DNA from: Winogradskyella sp.
GTDB lineage: Bacteria; Bacteroidota; Bacteroidia; Flavobacteriales; Flavobacteriaceae
DNA: 64,000 bases
Assembly: GCA_004211785.1 (NCBI GenBank)
Contig: SHBX01000001.1
Location: 62,001 to 126,000 of the forward strand
Reading direction: 5' to 3'
Each line of letters begins with the position of its first letter. Positions within the stretch are counted from its first letter, which is position 1. The notes beneath the pieces were generated by a model. The model did not search any database. It had not been told where the DNA came from and was given only the letters and a program-made list of their open reading frames with translations. Positions 1-9,414 of this stretch are shown one piece after another. The position numbers and the translations under genes are program-made.

Positions 1-4
1 TATC

Positions 5-700
5 ATGGTACTTGGTTTGTCATTCGCTATTTTTCCTGAAGTATTTAGCAATGTTAATATTATGGTGGCTAATCTTTTGGTACTATTTGCTTTGAGACGC
101 TTGTTTAGTTTGCACACAAAACGAGACTTAAAGAAAAAGTTTTTTGATGCTGTTTTTTGGATTGCATTATCTTCTTTGTTTTATACTTGGGCAATATTGT
201 ATTTACTAGTTGTTTTTGTTGCGCTAGCTTATTTTTGGCAAAATGAAGGCAAGTATATTGCTGTGTCTTTACTTGGTGTAGTTTCAGTTTTTGTTTTGTT
301 GGTGCTTTACAATATCATTTTTAAAGACCAATATATACTTGAGAGTAATTTTGATTTTAGCTCTAGTTTTGATTTTTCAAACTATAATAGTGCTGGGAAA
401 ATTATAAGATTTACTGTAGTTATAACAATTTATATATGGAGTTTGGTGTTCTATTTTAAAAGTGCCTCAGAGAAGAACAAAAAATTAAAACCCATACACA
501 CACTAGTTGTGTTATCTTCTTTTGTGGCTATAGTTATAGCCGTTTTAGCGCCATTGAAAACGGGTAATGAAGCAGTGTTTTTTATGCTTCCATTTTCTAT
601 AATTGTTGCCAATTATATAGAAACAGCAGAAGAGCTTTGGTTTAAGGAAGTTTTTGTAGCACTACTAATTTTGGTGCCTGTACTAAATTTAGTGTTGTAA
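5..700 (+). CDS. Multi-pass membrane protein (DUF6427-like), probably 5'-truncated by the window edge
   Basis: Hydrophobic multi-TM ORF next to upp; begins 5 nt into the window so the true start is probably outside. Confidence 0.55.
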   Translation: MVLGLSFAIFPEVFSNVNIMVANLLVLFALRRLFSLHTKRDLKKKFFDAVFWIALSSLFYTWAILYLLVVFVALAYFWQNEGKYIAVSLLGVVSVFVLLVLYNIIFKDQYILESNFDFSSSFDFSNYNSAGKIIRFTVVITIYIWSLVFYFKSASEKNKKLKPIHTLVVLSSFVAIVIAVLAPLKTGNEAVFFMLPFSIIVANYIETAEELWFKEVFVALLILVPVLNLVL

Positions 701-1348
701 TTTTTCTCCAAATGCTAAGTCGCCAGCATCGCCAAGCCCAGGAATTATGTAACCTTTTTCATTTAGCTCATCATCAATAGCTGCAATCCATAAGTGAGCG
801 TTTGCATCAAAATTTTCAGAAACAAAATCAACACCTTTTTGAGCGCCAATAACACTGACTAGATGAATTTCTTTTGGTGTCCCAAATGGTTTTAAAGCTT
901 CAAAAGTTGCAACCATAGATTGTCCTGTTGCTAACATAGGGTCAGCAAGAATCAACGTTTTATTTTCAAGATTAGGGCAAGCTAAATACTCAACGATGAT
1001 TTCAAAACTTTCAGGGTTGTCTTTATGATGTCTATAAGCCGAAATAAAAGCATTTTCAGCAGTATCAAAATAATTCAGTAAGCCATTATGGAATGGTACA
1101 CCAGCTCTTAAGATTGAACAAAGCACAATGTCTTTGTTGTGTAATTGCATTTGTAAACTGTCTAGAGGAGTTGTCACCTTTTTAGAGTTATATTCAAGAG
1201 ATTTACTCAATTCATAACCCAAAACTTCTCCAATACGCTCAATGTTTCGTCTAAAACGCATCCTATCTTTCTGAATAGTTTTGTCTCTAATTTCAGAGAT
1301 AAACGTATTCAAAATTGAAGGCATTTTAGAAAGATGGTGAATTTTCAT
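689..1348 (-). CDS. upp: Uracil phosphoribosyltransferase
   Basis: PRTase motif (TLILADPMLATGQSM) and C-terminal YIIPGLGDAGDLAFG. Confidence 0.95.
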   Translation of the reverse strand: MKIHHLSKMPSILNTFISEIRDKTIQKDRMRFRRNIERIGEVLGYELSKSLEYNSKKVTTPLDSLQMQLHNKDIVLCSILRAGVPFHNGLLNYFDTAENAFISAYRHHKDNPESFEIIVEYLACPNLENKTLILADPMLATGQSMVATFEALKPFGTPKEIHLVSVIGAQKGVDFVSENFDANAHLWIAAIDDELNEKGYIIPGLGDAGDLAFGEKLQH

Positions 1349-1353
1349 TGTTT

Positions 1354-2223
1354 TTAAATTACTATTAATTCAAAAGAAGTTTCAAAACTATTACCTGTGT
1401 TTCTGTCTTTTATAATTAAACTACACTTTACGGGATTACTTATAGTACCTTCCGTAACAAGTATTTCTGCGTATAATTGATCTTTAAGGCTTTTAACATC
1501 GACAGCTTCAGGAAGCATATCAATCATTTCCTTAATGGTTCTTCCTCTTGCATCTTTTAAGAAAAGAGAAACTGATAAATCAGCCAAACCATTTGTAACT
1601 TTATATCCGCTTAGACCTTCTAATAGAATATATACTTTTTCATTGGGCGAAACTCTGTTATCAATTAACGAGATGTCTCTTTTCTTGGAATATAAATAAA
1701 GAATATCATAGGATAGGCCATTAGTTTTTGTATCTAACATTCTGTTTTCAACAACCTCAAAATCCATACTAAAATTATAAAATCCATCTCCTAGCTTGTC
1801 AGACACCTTAACGTGTAGTTTGTAAGAAGAATTTGGAAACATTGGCTCTGCAAAAGTTACACTTCCTCTTAAATTTAAATCTTCTATCGTATATCCTTGT
1901 GTTATATCTTTAAATAAGTTTTTTTGCTGAAAAACAGTATCTCCTTTTTTACTCAAAACAATGATATCCATGTCAGGATATACTAACCCATCATCTAAGT
2001 TAAATCCATCAATTCTATCGTAAACAAAATCGATTTCTTCTCCATAATTAAAGGTGTTTCTCTTTACAAGCCCTAAATAGTTTTCAAAATAGATTCCGTC
2101 TGAAGTAAGGATGTTACTTTCTATACCTATTTTTTCTGCTAGATTTCCTTTTTGAGCATTTACAATAGAACAAAAAGATAATATTAATAAAACGATTGTA
2201 AAAGTTAAAAGCCTTATTCTCAT
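1354..2223 (-). CDS. Exported hypothetical protein; start probably at MRIRLLTF (2223) rather than 2259
   Basis: Signal peptide MRIRLLTFTIVLLILSFCSIVNAQ. Confidence 0.6.
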   Translation of the reverse strand: MRIRLLTFTIVLLILSFCSIVNAQKGNLAEKIGIESNILTSDGIYFENYLGLVKRNTFNYGEEIDFVYDRIDGFNLDDGLVYPDMDIIVLSKKGDTVFQQKNLFKDITQGYTIEDLNLRGSVTFAEPMFPNSSYKLHVKVSDKLGDGFYNFSMDFEVVENRMLDTKTNGLSYDILYLYSKKRDISLIDNRVSPNEKVYILLEGLSGYKVTNGLADLSVSLFLKDARGRTIKEMIDMLPEAVDVKSLKDQLYAEILVTEGTISNPVKCSLIIKDRNTGNSFETSFELIVI

Positions 2224-2316
2224 GGTGATTTTTAAAAAATAATTAAGATAAATAGACAAGTAATAAACATATTAATTTGAATCTATTATCAAATGCTTAA
2301 AGTTAATAATTCAGAC

Positions 2317-2324
2317 TATATTTG
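2317..2324 (+). promoter_or_regulatory. Putative Bacteroidota -7 box TATATTTG upstream of the DUF4254-like gene
   Basis: Matches TAnnTTTG; 20 nt before ATG 2344, which argues against the 2293 start. Confidence 0.5.
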
Positions 2325-2343
2325 CATATTAAATTTTATTACA

Positions 2344-2952
2344 ATGTTTTCAGAAAAAGCAAATACCATATTTCAAGACGTTATTAAAACCTACAAAGTC
2401 TTAAATACAGTTGACCAATCGTTTACAAATAAATTTGATAAAAACGAAGATGTCATCTCTCATTTACTATACAGAAAATGTTGGATTGATACTGTACAAT
2501 GGGCTTATGAAGATATTATTAGAGACCCAAATATAGACCCAGTCGGTGCTTTAAAACTTAAACGTATGATTGATGCGTCTAATCAAGACCGCACTGACAC
2601 TGTTGAATACATTGATAGCTATTTTTTAGACAAGTATAAAGACGTAACACCAAAATCTGACGCAAAGATTAACTCTGAAAGCCCTGCTTGGGTTATTGAC
2701 CGTTTATCTATTTTGGCATTAAAAATTTACCACATGCATATAGAAACTGTGCGTGAGGATGCTAGCGATAGTCACAAAGCAGCTTGCCAGAAAAAACTGG
2801 ATGTTTTATTAGAACAACGTGTTGATTTAAGCACAGCTTTAGACGATTTATTGACCGATATAGCTAATGGTGATAAGTATATGAAAGTCTACAAACAGAT
2901 GAAAATGTACAATGACGACGAGCTTAATCCTATACTTCGAGGTCAGAAGTAA
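2344..2952 (+). CDS. DUF4254-like protein
   Basis: Family resemblance; sits directly before a GT9 glycosyltransferase. Confidence 0.65.
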   Translation: MFSEKANTIFQDVIKTYKVLNTVDQSFTNKFDKNEDVISHLLYRKCWIDTVQWAYEDIIRDPNIDPVGALKLKRMIDASNQDRTDTVEYIDSYFLDKYKDVTPKSDAKINSESPAWVIDRLSILALKIYHMHIETVREDASDSHKAACQKKLDVLLEQRVDLSTALDDLLTDIANGDKYMKVYKQMKMYNDDELNPILRGQK

Positions 2953-2959
2953 TTAACTT

Positions 2960-3994
2960 TTGCCAAAACCAAAACACATACTCGTTTTACGTTTCTCAGC
3001 AATGGGAGATGTGGCAATGTCTGTACCTGTTATTCGAGTATTAGTATCTCAACACCCTGATTTAAAAATCACAATAGCCACTAGGGGCTTTTTTGCACCT
3101 TTTTTTAGAGGAATAAAAAATGTAGAAGTATACGAAGTTGATTTAAAAACAAAATACAAAGGTTTTTTCGGGCTTTATAAGTTGTATAAAGAACTAAAAA
3201 CTTTAGGTTTTGACGTTGTTGCTGATATCCACAATGTATTACGAACTATAATCTTGAAATTCTTTTTCGCAGGCAAAAAAGTTGTGCAAATAGATAAAGG
3301 TCGAGCTGAAAAAAAAGCTTTAATTTCTGGTCAAAAATTTGAACAACTCAAAACCACACACCAACGTTATGCTGATGTTTTTGCCAAGTTAGGTTTTCCA
3401 GTAGATTTAGCTAGTTCAGTTTTTCCTGACAAGGTCGAATTGAAATCTGAATTAAATACATTTATAAGTAACTCAAGTTTACCAATAATTGGCATTGCAC
3501 CTTTTGCTGCTTTTGAAGGAAAAATGTATCCGCTAGACCAAATGAAGTTGGTGATTAAGGCGCTTTCTAAAAATCACAATATTATATTATTTGGTGGTGG
3601 AAAAACTGAAGTTGAACAACTAAATCTCGTAGAATCTGAGTTTGATAACACAAAATCTGTTGCAGGAAAACTGACTCTAAACGAGGAGTTGGACATTATC
3701 TCTAACTTGGACGTGATGCTATCTATGGATTCTGGCAATGCGCATATTGCCGCAATGCTGGGAATAAAAGTTGTAACGATTTGGGGCGTGACGCATCCTT
3801 TTGCTGGGTTTACACCTTTCAATCAACCTAAAGATTATGCTTTACTAGCAGATAGAAAACAGTACCCTGAAATACCAACCTCTATTTACGGTAATAAACA
3901 ACCAGAAGGTTACGAAAATGCTGCGAGAAGTGTTTCTGCGGAAAGTGTGGTATCAAAAATTAAAACTATTATTTCTAACAGCGAAGCGGTCTAA
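2960..3994 (+). CDS. Glycosyltransferase family 9 (ADP-heptose:LPS heptosyltransferase-like)
   Basis: N-terminal ILVLRFSAMGDVAMSVPVIRVL and C-terminal SMDSGNAHIAAMLGIKVVTIWGVTHP motifs. Confidence 0.85.
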   Translation: MPKPKHILVLRFSAMGDVAMSVPVIRVLVSQHPDLKITIATRGFFAPFFRGIKNVEVYEVDLKTKYKGFFGLYKLYKELKTLGFDVVADIHNVLRTIILKFFFAGKKVVQIDKGRAEKKALISGQKFEQLKTTHQRYADVFAKLGFPVDLASSVFPDKVELKSELNTFISNSSLPIIGIAPFAAFEGKMYPLDQMKLVIKALSKNHNIILFGGGKTEVEQLNLVESEFDNTKSVAGKLTLNEELDIISNLDVMLSMDSGNAHIAAMLGIKVVTIWGVTHPFAGFTPFNQPKDYALLADRKQYPEIPTSIYGNKQPEGYENAARSVSAESVVSKIKTIISNSEAV

Positions 3995-4015
3995 AACCTA
4001 ACGTCTATAATCTTT

Positions 4016-5071
4016 TTAAACATCATCATAATCTACAACTACTTTTGTGGTTGTAGGATGTGCTTGACACGTTAAAATTAAACCTTCAGCAACTTCGTTA
4101 TCAGTTAAAATATTGTTTTGTCTCATGGTAGCTTCACCTTCAGTAACGCGAGCTATACAGCTACTACAAATTCCGCCTTGGCATGAATAAGGCGCATCAA
4201 CATCTTGTTTTAGAGTTGCATCTAATATGGAAACATCTTGAGCCATTTCGAACTCAAATTCTTCATCATCAACAATGACTTTTAGCTGTGTTTTTCCATT
4301 ACCAACTTCAATTGATGCTTCAGTAGTTTCGGTAGGCGCAGTAAATAATTCAAAGTAGATGTTTTTTTCCTTAATGTTATTTTCAATTAATACATCTTTT
4401 ACGGTATGTATCATTTGCTCTGGCCCGCAAAGGTAATAGCTATCTATCGTAACACCTTTATACTTATTCTTAACCATTAAGTTAACCGTACTTTTTTCGA
4501 TACGGCCAAAAAGCGCATCAGCTTCTTGAGCTTGACTATAAATAAAATGTACATGGAAACGATTACCATAGGTTTGCCTTAAACCCATAATGTGTTGAGC
4601 AAACATAGCATCATTCAATTTTTTGTTTCCATAAACCAGAATGAAATTACTAAAAGGTTCATCCTCTAAAAGCGTTTTTACAATACTCAAAATAGGAGTA
4701 ATACCACTACCAGCAGCAAATGCAGCAACGGTTCTTGTTTTTGCATCATTAGCTTCAAAAACGAAACGGCCATTTGGCTCAGCTACTTCAATAGTATCAC
4801 CAGTATTAAGTTTTTCGTTAGCATAAACTGAGAAGACACCATTTTCAACAGCCTTAACTGCAACAGTTAAATTTCCACTATTTGCCGAAGAACAGATTGA
4901 GTAATCTCTACGAACCTCTTCGCCGTTGATTTCAGTTTTTAAAGTAATGTATTGGCCAGCTTTAAATTTGAAGTTATCCTTTAAGTTTTCAGGTATGCCA
5001 AATGTTAGCGCAACAGATTTTTCTGTAATGCGGTCAATAGATGTTATAGTAAGATTATGGAATTGTGCCAT
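4016..5071 (-). CDS. Ferredoxin--NADP reductase / PaaE-like flavin reductase with C-terminal 2Fe-2S domain; start probably MAQFHNL (5071)
   Basis: FAD motif RRDYSICSS, NAD-binding domain, C-terminal APYSCQGGICSSCIARVTEG 2Fe-2S motif. Confidence 0.85.
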   Translation of the reverse strand: MAQFHNLTITSIDRITEKSVALTFGIPENLKDNFKFKAGQYITLKTEINGEEVRRDYSICSSANSGNLTVAVKAVENGVFSVYANEKLNTGDTIEVAEPNGRFVFEANDAKTRTVAAFAAGSGITPILSIVKTLLEDEPFSNFILVYGNKKLNDAMFAQHIMGLRQTYGNRFHVHFIYSQAQEADALFGRIEKSTVNLMVKNKYKGVTIDSYYLCGPEQMIHTVKDVLIENNIKEKNIYFELFTAPTETTEASIEVGNGKTQLKVIVDDEEFEFEMAQDVSILDATLKQDVDAPYSCQGGICSSCIARVTEGEATMRQNNILTDNEVAEGLILTCQAHPTTTKVVVDYDDV

Positions 5072-5418
5072 TGCAATATTTTTTGCAAAAATAAGGAAGG
5101 CGTTTATTTTATGTAGCATCTTAACTATAAATTAAATAACGTAATAATCTGGTTCTGATTTTTAAATTTATTCAATCATTTTTAGCGAGTTCGGTACTGT
5201 TTTTTTGATAAAATACCCTGAAATAGGATTAGAATCTTGATTAATCAACGTAGAATTCAAGATTAGCGAAATTATTTTGCTTTTTCGCGCCCTTATTTTT
5301 CCTTTTTAAAGCTCATTTTTCCTCTTCATGTTCTTTTAACGCCCGTCAATGTTAGGTTAATAGAGTGTTAGACACTAACCCAATGATTAAAAAATTTTGA
5401 TTTTAAAAAAAAGAAAAC

Positions 5419-6801
5419 ATGAAAAAATTTATTTTATTATTACTATTACCGGCATTTATTTTAAGCTGTAGCAACGATGACGACAGTATAGTTGAAGACG
5501 GAAATATAACACCTAGTGTTATAAGAATTTCGCAAGTAGATGCACAAGCAGATTTGGTAGTTTTATCAAATTTGGGAACAACAACTACAGATATTGCTGA
5601 TTATTTTTTATGCCTTGGGCCAGGAACTTATGTTAGAGTATCTGATGCTGCTAGTGGTTCCACAAACTTGGCGCCAAATCAAAGTATTACATTATCGTAT
5701 GATGTAAATGAAGCTGCTGATGGATTAAGTATTTTTTCCACTAACACATTTGGCTCGAGTGACCCAAATATTTTACTAGACTATTTACAATGGGGCGCTG
5801 GCAATCAAGCAAGAGTTGCACAAGCTGTAAGTGCAGGTCGTTGGGATGATGCTAATAACTTTGTGGCTGTCGGGACTTCTTATAATTTTACTGGAGAAGC
5901 TAATGAATTTGGAGCTTCGTTTTATGAGACTATTGGAGCTGAAGAACCAACACCTTTAGTACGTATTTTACAAGTAGATGCATCTACGGATCGCGTATGG
6001 TTATCAAACTTTGGGTCAACATCTGTAGATGTTGGAGATTACTTTTTGTGCTTAGGCCCAGGAACTTATGTTAGAGTTTCGGATGCAACTAATGGCTCTA
6101 CAACAATTGCACCTGGAGCTAACATTATGTTAGACTATGATGTAAATGAGGCATCAGATGGATTGGGTATTTTCTCAACAAACACCTTTGGTTCTAGTGA
6201 CCCTAGTATATTGTTAGATTATGTACAATGGGGAGCAGCTGACCAAGCTAGAGTCGATCAAGCCGTTACTGCTGGTCGTTGGGATAACGCCAATAACTTT
6301 GTAGCAAACGGATCACCATACACTTTTTCTGGTGAAGGAGATGAATTTGGTTCTACATTTTGGGAAGGAACACCAGAACCAGAATCTAGAGTCGTAAGAA
6401 TAGCACAAGTTAATGCTAATACAGACCAAGTTTGGCTAGCAAATTTTGGTAATGTTTCTGTAGATGTTGGAGATTACTTTTTATGCTTAGGTCCTGGAAC
6501 GTATGTTAGAGTTTCTGATGCAACAAATGCTTCAACAAATCTAGAGCCTGGAGAGAATGTAATGCTATCTTATGATGTTAATGAAAGTGTAGATGGCTTA
6601 AGTGTCTTTTCAACAAACACCTTTGGCTCTAGTGACCCTAGTATATTGTTAGACTATGTGCAATGGGGTGGTGCAAACCAAGCTCGTGTTAATCAAGCAG
6701 TGACTGCAGGTCGTTGGGATGATGCAAATAATTTTATAAATGGAGGACCAACATACACCTTTAATGGTAATGCAGATGAATTTGGGTCTACGTTTTGGTA
6801 A
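5419..6801 (+). CDS. Lipoprotein of three tandem ~145-aa domains
   Basis: Lipobox AFILSC followed by SNDDD; repeated DYFLCLGPGTYVRVSDA...SSDPxILLDYxQWG...GRWDxANNF. Confidence 0.8.
   Translation: MKKFILLLLLPAFILSCSNDDDSIVEDGNITPSVIRISQVDAQADLVVLSNLGTTTTDIADYFLCLGPGTYVRVSDAASGSTNLAPNQSITLSYDVNEAADGLSIFSTNTFGSSDPNILLDYLQWGAGNQARVAQAVSAGRWDDANNFVAVGTSYNFTGEANEFGASFYETIGAEEPTPLVRILQVDASTDRVWLSNFGSTSVDVGDYFLCLGPGTYVRVSDATNGSTTIAPGANIMLDYDVNEASDGLGIFSTNTFGSSDPSILLDYVQWGAADQARVDQAVTAGRWDNANNFVANGSPYTFSGEGDEFGSTFWEGTPEPESRVVRIAQVNANTDQVWLANFGNVSVDVGDYFLCLGPGTYVRVSDATNASTNLEPGENVMLSYDVNESVDGLSVFSTNTFGSSDPSILLDYVQWGGANQARVNQAVTAGRWDDANNFINGGPTYTFNGNADEFGSTFW
5521..6798 (+). repeat. Three tandem in-frame repeats (about 5521-5958, 5959-6393, 6394-6798)
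   Basis: Near-identical protein blocks at ~435-438 nt period. Confidence 0.9.
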
Positions 6802-6876
6802 AAGCCAAATTTTGCCACCTATGATTGTTTGGGAGGGCAATACATAAAACCTACGTTATTATGTTTTGGTTAATTG

Positions 6877-6913
6877 AGAGGTCGTATGGATATAATTCTG
6901 TACGGCCTCTTTC
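6877..6913 (+). terminator. Intrinsic terminator after the triple-domain lipoprotein gene
   Basis: AGAGGTCGTA...TACGGCCTCT stem (one G-U) then TTCATTTTT. Confidence 0.65.
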
Positions 6914-7018
6914 ATTTTTAAAATGGCAAGGAGTTCTTTTAAAGCTATAAATTCACTTAATTTGTGTAACAAATAGTTTATAACTACTACTAACACAAAC
7001 AGACAACCTAACCAAACT

Positions 7019-8497
7019 ATGATAAAGCACTTTTTGAATTTAGAATGGAAACAATATTTCCGTTCTTCCTATTGGCAAAAAAACCTAGCGCTTAATATCC
7101 TTTTAGTATTTTTTGCACTTTATATGATTGGGATATTTGTATTCTTTGGAATATTTCTTTTCAAAATACTCACCGAATTTTATCCTGAACAAGACCCATT
7201 TGTAGTTGCAAACGGTTTTATATTTTTCTGGATTCTCGGTGAAATAGGCATGCGGTTTTTTCTTCAGAAACTACCAGTAATGAGTGTAAAACCATTACTA
7301 ACCTTACCGATAAAACGATCAACTATAGTTAATTTTGTTTTAGGAAAATCGGCATTGTCGTTTTTTAACTTTTTCCCATTATTTTTGACAATTCCATTTG
7401 GTATTTCACTGATAAGCAATGGCTATTCAGGAAGTGTGGTTTTAACGTGGTTAGCTACAATGTTTTTAATATCACTTATTGCCAACTTTTTAAACTTTAT
7501 ACTCGAAGCATTTTCGGCAGAAAGAGAGCTGTCGTTTTTACCATTAATTATACTTGTTGGAGGATTATACGCCTTAAATTATTTCGAAATCATTTCTTTT
7601 ACAGAAATTATAGGTAATGGAATTTTAGCAATTACAGAAAACCCAATCTATTTACTAATCCTATTAGTAGTATTAGTTGCACTTTATACTTTTAACTTTA
7701 GTATTCTACGCAAGAAATTATTCCTGGATTCTTCATTAAAAACAAAGGTCAAAGAGGTAAATGCTTCAGATTTATCTTGGACAAAGCGTTTTGGAGACAT
7801 TGCACCATTTATGCAGTTAGATTTAAAATTGATTTGGAGAAACAAGCGTACCAAGTCTATGGCTTTTTTAATGGTAATAGGTTTGCTTTACGGCTTGTTT
7901 TTCTATCCGCAGCCAATGTATAGAGATATGGAATTTATGTGGGCCTTTATTGGAATTTTTTCTACAGGATTCTTCCTTATTAATTTTGGGCAATTTATTC
8001 CGGCTTGGGATAGTGGTTACTATAAGATGCTAATGAGCCAGAATATAAAGTATGAACAATATTTGCGCTCAAAATTTATACTCATGGTAATGAGTGTAAT
8101 CATAATGTTTGTACTTGGTATACCATACGTATTTTTCGGATGGAAAATTTTAATTGCTCATGCTGCAGCTGCGGTCTATAATATTGGGGTTAATTCTCAT
8201 GTCATTTTATGGGGAGGCTCTTACAATAGAAAAAAAATAGACCTTGACAAAAAAGCAGCTTTTAACTATCAAGGTACTGGAGCTGTGCAATGGTTAATAG
8301 GGATTCCTCTGATGGCATTACCAATGGCATTATTTGGGTTACTTAACTGGCTTATTAATTTTGAAGTGGCAATTGCAACCTTAATAGTTATGGGTGTTAT
8401 AGGAATATTACTCCATAAAAAACTAATGACATTTATTACTCAAAAATACCTAGATTCTAAATACAAAATGATTGCTGCCTTTGGCAAAGACTCTTAA
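7019..8497 (+). CDS. DUF5687-like ABC transporter permease subunit
   Basis: Multi-TM protein directly upstream of an ABC ATPase gene. Confidence 0.75.
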   Translation: MIKHFLNLEWKQYFRSSYWQKNLALNILLVFFALYMIGIFVFFGIFLFKILTEFYPEQDPFVVANGFIFFWILGEIGMRFFLQKLPVMSVKPLLTLPIKRSTIVNFVLGKSALSFFNFFPLFLTIPFGISLISNGYSGSVVLTWLATMFLISLIANFLNFILEAFSAERELSFLPLIILVGGLYALNYFEIISFTEIIGNGILAITENPIYLLILLVVLVALYTFNFSILRKKLFLDSSLKTKVKEVNASDLSWTKRFGDIAPFMQLDLKLIWRNKRTKSMAFLMVIGLLYGLFFYPQPMYRDMEFMWAFIGIFSTGFFLINFGQFIPAWDSGYYKMLMSQNIKYEQYLRSKFILMVMSVIIMFVLGIPYVFFGWKILIAHAAAAVYNIGVNSHVILWGGSYNRKKIDLDKKAAFNYQGTGAVQWLIGIPLMALPMALFGLLNWLINFEVAIATLIVMGVIGILLHKKLMTFITQKYLDSKYKMIAAFGKDS

Positions 8498-8509
8498 TAC
8501 AACACAACC

Positions 8510-9235
8510 ATGATATATACAAAAGACATTTCAAAATCATATAGCGGAACGCAAGTTCTTAAAATAGACGAATTATCAATTCCAAAAGGACAAAGTTTTG
8601 GACTTGTTGGAAATAATGGCGCTGGTAAGACCACTTACTTCAGTTTGCTTTTAGATTTAATTAACCCTTCAACAGGTACTATAACAAGCAACAATATAGT
8701 AGTTTCGCAAAGTGAAGACTGGAAACCGTTTACTTCGGCTTTTATAGATGAAACCTTTTTAATTGGGTATTTAACTCCAGAAGAGTATTTCTATTTTATA
8801 GGAGATTTAAGGGGTCAAAATAAAGCAGATGTTGATAAGCTAACGGCTAAGTTTGAAGATTTCTTTAATGGCGAAATCATTGGAAAGAAAAAATACCTTC
8901 GAGATTTAAGTAAAGGGAACCAGAAAAAAGCAGGTATTGTTGCCGCGCTAATTGGTAATCCAGATGTTATAATTTTAGATGAGCCGTTTGCTAACTTGGA
9001 TCCTACAACGCAAATCCGTTTAAAGCAAATCCTGAAAGATTTAGCCGAAAAACAAGGTGTTACGGTTTTGGTGTCTAGTCACGATTTAATGCACGTTACT
9101 GATGTTTGCGAGCGTATAGTAGTGTTAGAAAAAGGCGAAGTGATTAAAGATTTAGAAACCAACCCAACAACATTAAAAGAGTTAGAAGCCCATTTTACAA
9201 AAAGTGCAGTTTCTGTTTCTGAAGAGGAAGAATAA
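8510..9235 (+). CDS. ABC transporter ATP-binding protein
   Basis: Walker A GNNGAGKTT, signature LSKGNQKK, Walker B VIILDEP. Confidence 0.92.
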   Translation: MIYTKDISKSYSGTQVLKIDELSIPKGQSFGLVGNNGAGKTTYFSLLLDLINPSTGTITSNNIVVSQSEDWKPFTSAFIDETFLIGYLTPEEYFYFIGDLRGQNKADVDKLTAKFEDFFNGEIIGKKKYLRDLSKGNQKKAGIVAALIGNPDVIILDEPFANLDPTTQIRLKQILKDLAEKQGVTVLVSSHDLMHVTDVCERIVVLEKGEVIKDLETNPTTLKELEAHFTKSAVSVSEEEE

Positions 9236-9251
9236 AACTTTCATACTGCCA

Positions 9252-9271
9252 CATCGAGTGTAGTCAAGATG
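9252..9271. repeat. Degenerate REP-like imperfect palindrome CATC-GAGTGTAGTCAA-GATG
   Basis: Same architecture as the copies at 31038-31060 and 31432-31454, with complementary arms CATC/GATG. Confidence 0.55.
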
Positions 9272-9290
9272 ATATCTATAATAGACTATT

Positions 9291-9319
9291 AAGCTTGAGC
9301 TTTTGTCTCAAGCTTTTTG
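9291..9319 (+). terminator. Intrinsic terminator
   Basis: AAGCTTGAG ttttt-type loop CTCAAGCTT then TTTGTTTTT. Confidence 0.75.
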
Positions 9320-9414
9320 TTTTTAAAACATTTGTAAATCCTCTAAAACCTTTCAATTTTAGTCAAAAATTCAAAAAGATGTTTATTTTTACGACTTAGG
9401 ATAACAAAACCCTA

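Noticed and set aside
5374-5396. Small nested inverted repeats (AGTGT-TAG-ACACT; GGTTA...TAACC) before the triple-domain lipoprotein
   Set aside because: Short stems in AT-rich spacer; no supporting second copy.
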